34,224 nucleotides of DNA from an uncultured Bacteroidaceae bacterium (GTDB lineage: Bacteria > Bacteroidota > Bacteroidia > Bacteroidales > Bacteroidaceae), in assembly GCA_905233465.1 (NCBI GenBank), contig CAJOEI010000042.1, positions 1-34,224 on the forward strand, in the 5' to 3' direction. The notes under the pieces are model-generated. The model was not told where the DNA came from and ran no database searches. It saw only the letters and a list, made by a program, of their open reading frames with translations. A program made the position numbers and the translations under genes. Below, piece by piece: positions 27,455 through 34,023 of the stretch (its first letter is position 1; every line of letters begins with the position of its first letter).

Positions 27455-27609
27455 AAACATCCGCACCTTGGCACAAAAACATCCACAAGTTAGCATGAAA
27501 ACATCCGGAGGTTGGCGGAAAATGATCCTGGAAGTTTTCAGTGAAACGCCCGGATGTTTTAGTGTAAACCTCCTGGATCATCAACCGCTAACCCCCGGGC
27601 CTTTTACCT
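27455..27609. repeat. Seven degenerate 22-bp tandem units upstream of greA
   Basis: The spacer 27302-27640 holds the greA promoter and this array. Units of 21-24 bp begin AAAACATCC or AAACNNCC: copies one to three (27455, 27476, 27498) are clearly related (AAAACATCC, then GTTGGC or GTTAGC); copies four to seven decay. AAAACATCCGG (27498) and CCGGATGTTTT (27550) are inverse to each other, so pairing is also possible. No coding potential seen; the lipoprotein gene beyond it ends at 27641. Confidence 0.75.
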
Positions 27610-27640
27610 AACTACTTTATTTATAGCGAGTTGTACAGCA

Positions 27641-28075
27641 CTATCTTTGGTCTATATCCAGTTTCCGGAGATAGAATTTGACTTTGGCGGCAAGCTCGTC
27701 TACGCGCCAACGAAGCTGTCTGACGAGTCTCTGCTGAGCATAGTATTCATCGTTGGTATGTCCATCAACTCGTGGTGACATAGTTCCAAGGGTCGCTTCT
27801 GCCGCCTGTAGGCTGTCGTCAGCAATCTGCAGGCCTTGTCTTGCTTCAAAGAGCTCAACACTGTCAAGTGTGAGGATTGCAGCGCGACGCACACTGAGTG
27901 CTGTTGGATACTCACGCCGCAGCGCAAGGATGGTGTCGCGGGCAGCATCGTAGTCACCATTGACCATGAGAGCCCTGGCCTGGGAAAGAGAAGCTGATGC
28001 TCTGTCGTCATCAGGTGGCGTAGCGCTGGTACACGCAACAAAAAGCAGGGTGAAAAGTATTTTTGCTCGTTCCAT
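27641..28075 (-). CDS. Small lipoprotein, helical, function unknown
   Basis: I take the ATG at 28075 (144 residues, MERAKILFTLLFVACTS); the longer frame to 28111 begins within the promoter region. The N-terminus is a lipoprotein signal with lipobox FVAC. The mature part is helical: SLSQARALMVNGDYDAARDTI and REYPTALSVRRAAILTLDSV look like TPR-like helix pairs, followed by Gln/Arg-rich helices and KVKFYLRKLDIDQR. I do not recognise the family beyond similarity to short Bacteroidales lipoproteins. It is divergent from the YejM-like gene, and a TACTTTTG box sits 4 nt before its ATG. Confidence 0.75.
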   Translation of the reverse strand: MERAKILFTLLFVACTSATPPDDDRASASLSQARALMVNGDYDAARDTILALRREYPTALSVRRAAILTLDSVELFEARQGLQIADDSLQAAEATLGTMSPRVDGHTNDEYYAQQRLVRQLRWRVDELAAKVKFYLRKLDIDQR

Positions 28076-28079
28076 GTTG

Positions 28080-28087
28080 CAAAAGTA
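28080..28087 (-). promoter_or_regulatory. Putative -7 box of the small lipoprotein gene (leaderless)
   Basis: TACTTTTG on the minus strand ends 4 nt before the chosen ATG. No clear TTTG was found 19-21 nt upstream. The same spacing occurs at rsmI. Confidence 0.45.
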
Positions 28088-28151
28088 GGGCTTTTCGCGT
28101 CGCATAACCACTTTTCCATATAGTTTATTTCGCTTTTTTTATTTTTCTTAT

Positions 28152-28159
28152 TACTTTTG
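28152..28159 (+). promoter_or_regulatory. Putative -7 box of the YejM-like gene
   Basis: TACTTTTG lies 56 nt before the ATG at 28216; TTTC at 28128-28131 sits at the -33 position with a 20-nt spacer. The leader includes a heptamer array. Confidence 0.5.
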
Positions 28160-28185
28160 CCGTCGTTTTTAACAGATAATTGAAT

Positions 28186-28218
28186 CAATTCACAATTCAT
28201 AATTCACAATTCACAATG
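28186..28218 (+). repeat. CAATTCA heptamers leading into the YejM-like start
   Basis: CAATTCA, CAATTCA, TAATTCA, CAATTCA, then CAATG containing the ATG at 28216. Confidence 0.95.
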
Positions 28219-30066
28219 AAGAGAGGATCAGTGCGGCGTGATTTGAAGATTGCATTTGTGCATTTTGCCATGAGCACATTGCTGGTGGCTGCGTTGCTGG
28301 CGCTATATATGTTTGGAAGCAACGTGAGGGGCTCAATGGACGTATATGGATGGCTTTTCTTCGTTGCATCATGCATTTCTCACGCAACATGTTTGCTGGC
28401 TGTTCCGCTTCTGTTGTTCTATCTGCCTCTGGTGTTGCTCGGCCGTGGCAAATGGGGTGGAGTGATGATGACGTTGGCCGTCTCGCTGCTCGCCATCGCA
28501 TTATTTGTCGACATGCAGGTCTACGCCTTATATAAATTTCATGTCAACGGTTTTGTAATCAATATGTTCCTTGGCCCTGCCTCGGACGAGATATTTGTCT
28601 TCGACAAGATGCTCTATCTGAAGGAGGGTTCGATATTCCTCCTGCTGATTGCTGCATGTGTTGGCATCGCGCTGGCGGCACGGCGGTGGTGGGCCATCTG
28701 CTCAAAGACATTTGTCTGGTGTGTTGTGGGGCTCATGCTGACATGCACAGCGTATGCTCATGTGTGGCATATATACGCATCGTTCAAGCAACTGCCTTCT
28801 ACGATGAAGTGCACACGTCTACTGCCTTACTATTTCCCGATGACGGCATACAGCCTGCTTAATAACATGGGGGTCGAACAATGGGAAATGCTCAATGGTC
28901 AATGGTCAATGGCCAATGGTGATGATATTGTCTACCCTCTACATCCCATGGATGTTAACGACTCAATAGAGTGTCCAAACATTGTGCTTATCCTGATTGA
29001 CTCATGGAACAAAAGGGCGTTGACTCAGGAGTGCATGCCCTGCACCTACTCTCTGGCTCAGTCCAGCCAATGGTTCCAGAACCATCGTAGCTGCAGCAAC
29101 GGTACACGCGGCTCTGTATTTGGGTTGATGTTTGGCATACCTACTTATTATTGGGAACTCTTTGAGCCTAACCATATAAGTCCCTTGCTCATGGATAGGA
29201 TGTTGGAGCTGGGGTATGACATTCAGGCTTATACAGGCGCTACACTCACTGACCCGCCTTTCCACCGCGTCATTTTCCATCGTATCCCCGACATCCGCCT
29301 TGACACAAATGGAGACACACCATTTGACCGCGACAGACAACTGGCACACGACTTCATTGAATCACTGCCACAGCACGCGGCAGATGGACGACCATTCTTC
29401 TCTTTCCTGTTCTTTGACCTCGCACACAGCATGTCGCTTAGCAAGGAACAAAACGGGCCATTCAAGCCTGCATGGGACTATGCAGACTACACACGTCTTA
29501 ACAACGAACTCGACGCAACACCGTTCTTCAACCTTTACAGGAACTGCTGCCACCATGTGGACGGCTGGATTGGAGAAGTAGTTGCTGCCATCAAGACGGC
29601 AGGCTTGGACGAGAACACTGTAATTATCGTATCTGGAGACCATGCGCAGGAATTCAACGAAAACAAGAAGAACTATTGGGGGCACAATGGTAATTTCTCA
29701 GTATGGCAAACAGGTATTCCAATGATTCTAAACTATCCCGGTGTGACACCGCAACAATATTTCCACCGCACCACTCACTATGATGTAGTGCCAACACTGA
29801 TGAATGGATTTCTTGGCGTGCGCAACCCAAGCGAGGATTACAGTATGGGCCATCTCCTCACCGACACAATATCCCGAACATGGCATTTCATGGGCAGCGA
29901 ACGCAACTATGCATTTATTATGGAAGGTGACACTATACTCGAGAAAATGCCCGATGGCGCGATGGAGGTCACCGATGCACAGCTCAACCCTGTCAACGGA
30001 TATGCTATCAATCCACAACAGTTTACGGAAGCCATACAACGCCTCAACCGTTTCATGAAGAAGTAA
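28216..30066 (+). CDS. YejM/PbgA-like membrane sulfatase-fold protein
   Basis: Inner-membrane protein with a periplasmic alkaline-phosphatase/sulfatase domain. I start at 28216 (616 residues), since the in-frame ATG at 28180 only adds repeat-encoded MNQFTIHNSQFT. Five N-terminal helices (about 12-35, 44-75, 80-102, 138-155, 164-185) resemble the DUF3413 region of YejM, including the YPMTAYSLLNN-like turn before the linker. The globular domain has LILIDSWN (Asp262), RSCSNGTRGSVFGLMFG (Thr297 as candidate nucleophile), VSGDHAQEF (Asp475-His476) and NYWGHNGNFSVWQTGIPMI (His490). In E. coli, YejM regulates LpxC and has lost most metal ligands, whereas here they are kept, so a transferase or hydrolase is possible. 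Residues 221-235 are repeat-encoded. Confidence 0.82.
   Translation: MKRGSVRRDLKIAFVHFAMSTLLVAALLALYMFGSNVRGSMDVYGWLFFVASCISHATCLLAVPLLLFYLPLVLLGRGKWGGVMMTLAVSLLAIALFVDMQVYALYKFHVNGFVINMFLGPASDEIFVFDKMLYLKEGSIFLLLIAACVGIALAARRWWAICSKTFVWCVVGLMLTCTAYAHVWHIYASFKQLPSTMKCTRLLPYYFPMTAYSLLNNMGVEQWEMLNGQWSMANGDDIVYPLHPMDVNDSIECPNIVLILIDSWNKRALTQECMPCTYSLAQSSQWFQNHRSCSNGTRGSVFGLMFGIPTYYWELFEPNHISPLLMDRMLELGYDIQAYTGATLTDPPFHRVIFHRIPDIRLDTNGDTPFDRDRQLAHDFIESLPQHAADGRPFFSFLFFDLAHSMSLSKEQNGPFKPAWDYADYTRLNNELDATPFFNLYRNCCHHVDGWIGEVVAAIKTAGLDENTVIIVSGDHAQEFNENKKNYWGHNGNFSVWQTGIPMILNYPGVTPQQYFHRTTHYDVVPTLMNGFLGVRNPSEDYSMGHLLTDTISRTWHFMGSERNYAFIMEGDTILEKMPDGAMEVTDAQLNPVNGYAINPQQFTEAIQRLNRFMKK
28876..28917 (+). 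repeat. Six in-frame heptamers in the YejM-like linker
   Basis: GAACAAT, GGGAAAT, GCTCAAT, GGTCAAT, GGTCAAT, GGCCAAT, between the membrane part and the sulfatase domain; encodes EQWEMLNGQWSMAN. Confidence 0.93.
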
Positions 30067-30080
30067 CCAATTTTTCTACT

Positions 30081-31559
30081 ATGCGTCACCTTCAAAGGGA
30101 ACAACTCATACAGATTCTTGACAAGCAACCTCTATTCCGCACCATCTCCGGCGTGGCAGACACCCTGAAACTGGAATGTTATGTCGTCGGCGGATATGTC
30201 CGTGACATCTTTCTGGAGCGCCCATCGAAGGACATCGATGTGGTCGTCGTGGGAAGCGGCATTGATGTGGCACGCGCACTGGCCAAGCAGCTCGGCCGTC
30301 AGGCACACCTCAGCGTCTTCCGCAACTTTGGCACCGCACAAGTGAAATGGAGAGAGACAGAGATAGAGTTCGTGGGAGCACGACGCGAGAGCTATAGCCA
30401 CGATTCGCGCAAGCCCATAGTGGAAGACGGCACGCTGGAGGACGACCAGCAACGACGCGACTTCACCATCAATGCCTTGGCAATATGCCTCAATGCCGAA
30501 CGCTACGGCGAACTGGTCGACCCATTCGACGGTATTATGGATATGGAAGACCGCATCATTGCCACACCGCTGGATCCCGATGTGACCTTCAGCGATGACC
30601 CTCTGCGCATGATGCGATGCATACGTTTTGCCACACAACTCAACTTCACCATCGAGCCAGAGACATTCGAGGCGCTTGGTCGTAACTGCGAACGCATAAA
30701 AATCATCTCTGCCGAACGCATCGCCGACGAGCTGCAGAAGATAATGTCGTCCGACTCGCCTGCATTGGGGCTCGAACTGATGTTCAGCTGCGGGCTTCTG
30801 CAACTCATCCTGCCCGAACTGGCGGCATTGCACGGCGTTGACACCGTTGGCGGACGTGCCCACAAAGACAACCTATGGCACACGCTGGAAGTCCTCTCCA
30901 ACGTAGTGAAGGAACAAAAGAATATGCTATCCGATGCATCTGCCGATGCACCAGACAAGTCTTTGTGGTTGCGATGGGCAGCACTGCTACACGACATCGG
31001 CAAGCCACGGACAAAACGCTTTGATGCTGCGCTGGGATGGACATTCCACAACCACAACAGCGTGGGTGCTCGCATGGTGGCTCCGCTGTTTCGGAGACTT
31101 AAACTCCCAATGGACGAACGCATGCACTATGTTGAGAAACTTGTAGACCTGCACATGCGACCCATTGTGATAGCCGACGACGTGGTGACAGACTCTGCCG
31201 TACGACGGCTGCTGTTTGATGCAGGTGATGACATCGACGACCTGATGCTCCTATGCGAAGCCGACATCACCAGCCGTAACCAGCAACGACGTCAGCATTT
31301 CCTTGACAACTTCAAACTCGTTAGACAAAAGCTCATAGACCTCGAAGAGCGTGACCGTATACGCAACTTCCAGCCACCTGTGGACGGTGCTGAGATAATG
31401 TCGCTGTTCCATTTGCCGCCATCGCGCACAGTGGGAATACTCAAGACTGCCGTGAAAGATGCCATCCTCGACGGACTGATTCCCAACGAACATGATGCGG
31501 CACTGGCGTTCGTACGCTCACGCGCAGCAGAAATGGGCATTGATAATTGTGAATCGTGA
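30081..31559 (+). CDS. CCA tRNA nucleotidyltransferase with HD domain
   Basis: Adds or repairs the 3' CCA end of tRNA. The 492 residues contain the class II nucleotidyltransferase head (YVVGGYVRDIFL, then DIDVVVVG with Asp51 and Asp53), RRDFTINALAI, the RMMRCIRFATQL motif and ERIADELQKI of the neck, and a C-terminal HD domain (LLHDIGKP, His304-Asp305), a common fusion in Bacteroidetes. A poly(A) polymerase is the alternative, but a single such gene in a Bacteroidetes genome is normally the CCA enzyme. It starts 14 nt after the YejM-like gene. The last residues IDNCES and the stop are encoded by heptamers. Confidence 0.93.
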   Translation: MRHLQREQLIQILDKQPLFRTISGVADTLKLECYVVGGYVRDIFLERPSKDIDVVVVGSGIDVARALAKQLGRQAHLSVFRNFGTAQVKWRETEIEFVGARRESYSHDSRKPIVEDGTLEDDQQRRDFTINALAICLNAERYGELVDPFDGIMDMEDRIIATPLDPDVTFSDDPLRMMRCIRFATQLNFTIEPETFEALGRNCERIKIISAERIADELQKIMSSDSPALGLELMFSCGLLQLILPELAALHGVDTVGGRAHKDNLWHTLEVLSNVVKEQKNMLSDASADAPDKSLWLRWAALLHDIGKPRTKRFDAALGWTFHNHNSVGARMVAPLFRRLKLPMDERMHYVEKLVDLHMRPIVIADDVVTDSAVRRLLFDAGDDIDDLMLLCEADITSRNQQRRQHFLDNFKLVRQKLIDLEERDRIRNFQPPVDGAEIMSLFHLPPSRTVGILKTAVKDAILDGLIPNEHDAALAFVRSRAAEMGIDNCES

Positions 31560-31600
31560 ATTGATAATTGTGAATTATGAATTGTGAATTATAATTATCC
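31541..31600 (+). repeat. AATTGTG/AATTGAT heptamers over the CCA-enzyme stop
   Basis: About eight units such as ATTGATA, ATTGTGA, ATCGTGA, ATTATGA. The stop TGA at 31557-31559 belongs to the array, which is followed at once by palindromic element copy 4. Confidence 0.92.
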
Positions 31601-31606
31601 ATTCCC

Positions 31607-31644
31607 ACTCTCCCCTCCCTTGGGGAGGGGTTGGGGGTGGGCCT
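31607..31644 (+). repeat. C/G-rich palindromic element, copy 4
   Basis: CTCCCCTCCCTTGGGGAGGGG plus the tail TTGGGGGTGGGCCT, nearly identical to copy 3 at 26339. It ends 7 nt before the thyA start codon. Confidence 0.92.
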
Positions 31645-31651
31645 CTGAATT

Positions 31652-32446
31652 ATGAAACAATATCTTGACCTCTTGACCCACATCCTTGATGATGGCGCCA
31701 CCAAAACCGACCGCACAGGCACAGGCACACGCAGCATCTTCGGACACCAGATGCGCTTCGACCTCAGCGACGGTTTCCCATTGCTGACAACCAAGCGCCT
31801 GCACCTGCGCAGCATCATACACGAACTGCTGTGGTTCCTGCGTGGCGACACCAACATAGCCTACCTGCACGAACACGGCGTGACGATATGGGACGAGTGG
31901 GCAGACGAGAAAGGTGACCTTGGACCCATCTACGGTCACCAATGGCGGTCGTGGCCAGACTACGACGGAGGTACCATAGACCAAATACAAAACGTTCTCA
32001 ACCTCATACGCCACAACCCCGATTCACGACGTATGATTGTTTCCGCATGGAATGTTGCCGAAGTAGATCGCATGGCCCTGCCACCATGTCATTGCCTGTT
32101 CCAGTTCTATGTCGCTGACGGGCGCCTCTCACTGCAGCTATACCAGCGGTCCGCCGACACCTTCCTTGGCGTCCCCTTCAACATCGCCAGCTATGCACTG
32201 TTACTGATGATGATGGCACAAGTCACAGGCCTCAAGCCCGGCACGTTTGTCCACACCACTGGTGACACACATCTATACCTCAACCATATCGAACAAGCAC
32301 GCCTGCAACTGACACGCCAGCCAAGGCCACTGCCCACGATGCGCCTCAACCCAGATGTCCGCGACCTCTTCGCCTTCCGTTACGAAGACTTCACCCTCGA
32401 AGGCTACGACCCATATCCACACATCCGCGCCGAGGTCAGCGTATAG
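31652..32446 (+). CDS. thyA: Thymidylate synthase
   Basis: Makes dTMP from dUMP with methylene-tetrahydrofolate, producing dihydrofolate. The 264 residues equal the E. coli enzyme length. Motifs: [12 protein letters not shown] (folate/phosphate loop), [31 protein letters not shown], catalytic Cys146 in [46 protein letters not shown]. It is followed 83 nt later by the DHFR-Nudix gene, which recycles its dihydrofolate. The start follows CTGAATT directly after palindromic repeat copy 4. Confidence 0.98.
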   Translation: MKQYLDLLTHILDDGATKTDRTGTGTRSIFGHQMRFDLSDGFPLLTTKRLHLRSIIHELLWFLRGDTNIAYLHEHGVTIWDEWADEKGDLGPIYGHQWRSWPDYDGGTIDQIQNVLNLIRHNPDSRRMIVSAWNVAEVDRMALPPCHCLFQFYVADGRLSLQLYQRSADTFLGVPFNIASYALLLMMMAQVTGLKPGTFVHTTGDTHLYLNHIEQARLQLTRQPRPLPTMRLNPDVRDLFAFRYEDFTLEGYDPYPHIRAEVSV

Positions 32447-32448
32447 AC

Positions 32449-32550
32449 ACGACCTGCGGTCGTAGTTTAAAGTTTAAAGTTTAAAGCAATCGCCCATTAG
32501 ACCCATTAAGCCCATTCACCCCACAAATTATGAATCACGAACTGTCCATC
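32449..32550 (+). repeat. Composite repeat between thyA and the DHFR-Nudix gene
   Basis: Hairpin ACGACC-TGC-GGTCGT (32449-32463), three AGTTTAA units (32464-32486), then the 44-bp block 32492-32535 (9-bp CCCATTAGA-type units leading to AAATTATGAAT), which contains the folA start codon. Same module order as at 23845-23924. Confidence 0.93.
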
Positions 32551-33558
32551 ATAGCAGCCGTGGCAGCAAATGGTGCCATCGGTCTTGACAACAAGCTTCT
32601 CTACTGGCTTCCCGATGACATGCGTCGCTTTCGGCAGCTGACAACCGGCAACACCATCATCATGGGACGTCGCACATGGCAATCGCTGCCAAAAGGCGCA
32701 CTGCCCAACCGCCGCAACATTGTCCTGACTCGCCAACAGAACTTTCATGCACCTGGGGCAGAAGTCTTCCCCTCCCTCGAGACTGCCCTCGCCTCATGCA
32801 GCAGGGATGAGAAAGTCTTCATCATCGGAGGCGCAACACTCTATGCCGAGGCCATGCCACTTGCCACCACATTGTTCCTGACACGCGTAGAAGACACGCC
32901 CGCACATGCCGATGCTTTCTTTCCTGATGTAGACGAACATGGCACGTGGGTCACCATACATAGCGAGCTACATCCCGCCGACGAACGACACTCACATCCT
33001 TTCCGTTTCGTCGACATGCAACGCCACCCGCTACATCTCTTTCGCTACTGCCCCATTTGCGGCAGCAAACATTTCTATATCAACAACGACAAGTCCAAGC
33101 ATTGCCACGACTGCGGCTTCACCTACTATCTCAACCCCTCTGCAGCTACGGTGGCACTCATCGAGCGCCAAGGCGCACAAGGCACGGAATGGCTATGCGT
33201 CAGACGAGCCAAGGAGCCTGCACGAGGCACACTCGACCTACCTGGAGGGTTCTCTGACTGCTACGAGACAAGCGAGGACGGAGTGCGACGCGAAGTGCTC
33301 GAGGAAACAGGACTTCAAGTCACTGACACACAGTTTCTGTTCTCCATACCAAATCTATACAAATATTCTGGCTTCACAGTACACACCATTGACGTCGTAT
33401 ATCGCTGCCAAGTTGCCAACCCTGACCAAGCACGACCTGCCGATGATGCAGCAGAGATAATATGGATGAAGCCCGAAGACATCAATCCCGATGACTTCGG
33501 CCTGGATAGCATCCGCAAGGCTGTTGCAAGACTGAAAGAAGGCATATTTGATGCATAG
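32530..33558 (+). CDS. folA: Fusion of dihydrofolate reductase and Nudix hydrolase
   Basis: One 342-residue frame. Residues 1-165 are a complete DHFR (SIIAAVAANGAIGLDNKLLYWLPDDM with the catalytic Asp in LPDDM, IIMGRRTWQSLP, VFIIGGATLYAEAMP, LFLTRVE), reducing dihydrofolate from ThyA. Residues about 166-342 are a Nudix hydrolase with an N-terminal zinc ribbon (Cys174-x2-Cys177, Cys192-x2-Cys195) and a perfect Nudix box beginning at Gly240 (GFSDCYETSEDGVRREVLEETGL region; Glu258-Glu259 as metal ligands). An internal Met163 just before HPLHLFRYCPICG is probably the old start of a separate nudix gene. The ATG belongs to a heptamer/CCCATTAGA block. The Nudix substrate is unknown. Confidence 0.93.
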   Translation: MNHELSIIAAVAANGAIGLDNKLLYWLPDDMRRFRQLTTGNTIIMGRRTWQSLPKGALPNRRNIVLTRQQNFHAPGAEVFPSLETALASCSRDEKVFIIGGATLYAEAMPLATTLFLTRVEDTPAHADAFFPDVDEHGTWVTIHSELHPADERHSHPFRFVDMQRHPLHLFRYCPICGSKHFYINNDKSKHCHDCGFTYYLNPSAATVALIERQGAQGTEWLCVRRAKEPARGTLDLPGGFSDCYETSEDGVRREVLEETGLQVTDTQFLFSIPNLYKYSGFTVHTIDVVYRCQVANPDQARPADDAAEIIWMKPEDINPDDFGLDSIRKAVARLKEGIFDA

Positions 33559-33614
33559 AAAACACCAATTTTGCAACTTTCTTTTCAGATTTTTGTCAAA
33601 ATTCGCCGAATTTG

Positions 33615-33690
33615 CGGTAGATTTTTTTTGAAATCTACCGAATGACTAAACATTGAATATCAGGTCAATACCCAATACATTCGGTAGATT
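33615..33690. repeat. CGGTAGATT inverted repeats with two competing pairings
   Basis: CGGTAGATTT (33615-33624) pairs with AAATCTACCG (33631-33640). The latter region, AATCTACCGAATG (33632-33644), can instead pair with CATTCGGTAGATT (33678-33690). The first hairpin has a T-run loop and follows the DHFR-Nudix gene by about 56 nt, so it may terminate that transcript. Confidence 0.8.
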
Positions 33691-33739
33691 CGGTAGTTTT
33701 TCGTCCAAAAATAATTAGATAAGCAACTATCTTAGAGTT

Positions 33740-33830
33740 TCAACATCGAAATACCCGAAAGAAACTAACATTCGTCTTTTTCGTGTTTTTAGATGTTAAT
33801 ATCAACATCGAAATACTCGAAAGACACTAA
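33740..33830. repeat. Pair of 29-bp direct repeats
   Basis: Copies at 33740-33768 and 33802-33830 (TCAACATCGAAATAC then CCGAAAGAAACTAA or TCGAAAGACACTAA) differ at two positions and are 62 bp apart start to start. Confidence 0.9.
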
Positions 33831-33950
33831 AGTTGGATAATGCTAATTCGCGAGCTCCGCAAAGCCGATGCCGTAGGCATCAGATAAGGGTAGCCAGCCA
33901 ATTCATTGTAAGCATTCGATAAACTACAGGTAGTAATACCTATATACTAT

Positions 33951-33994
33951 AACAATAGCAGCTACAATCCCATTCGACAGTAGCTGCTATTGTT
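33951..33994. terminator. 14-bp hairpin downstream of the IS66 transposase
   Basis: AACAATAGCAGCTA / TAGCTGCTATTGTT with a 16-nt loop. It lies about 30 nt beyond the transposase stop on that gene's strand, where a terminator or the element's end structure is expected. Confidence 0.6.
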
Positions 33995-34023
33995 ATTTGT
34001 TGTACCTATATGTGATGCCTATA

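Larger units (their letters stand above)
33559..34020. other. Non-coding stretch with repeats and hairpins before IS66
   Basis: No credible gene. It is AT-rich and contains the CGGTAGATT inverted repeats, a pair of 29-bp direct repeats, the small hairpin GATGCC-GTA-GGCATC (33867-33881) that resembles the GC-rich hairpins elsewhere, and the 14-bp hairpin at 33951. Confidence 0.7.

Noticed and set aside
33740..33830. Direct repeats as CRISPR or as IS66 ends
   Set aside because: Only two copies with imperfect identity; not inverted, and not at a definable IS end inside the window.
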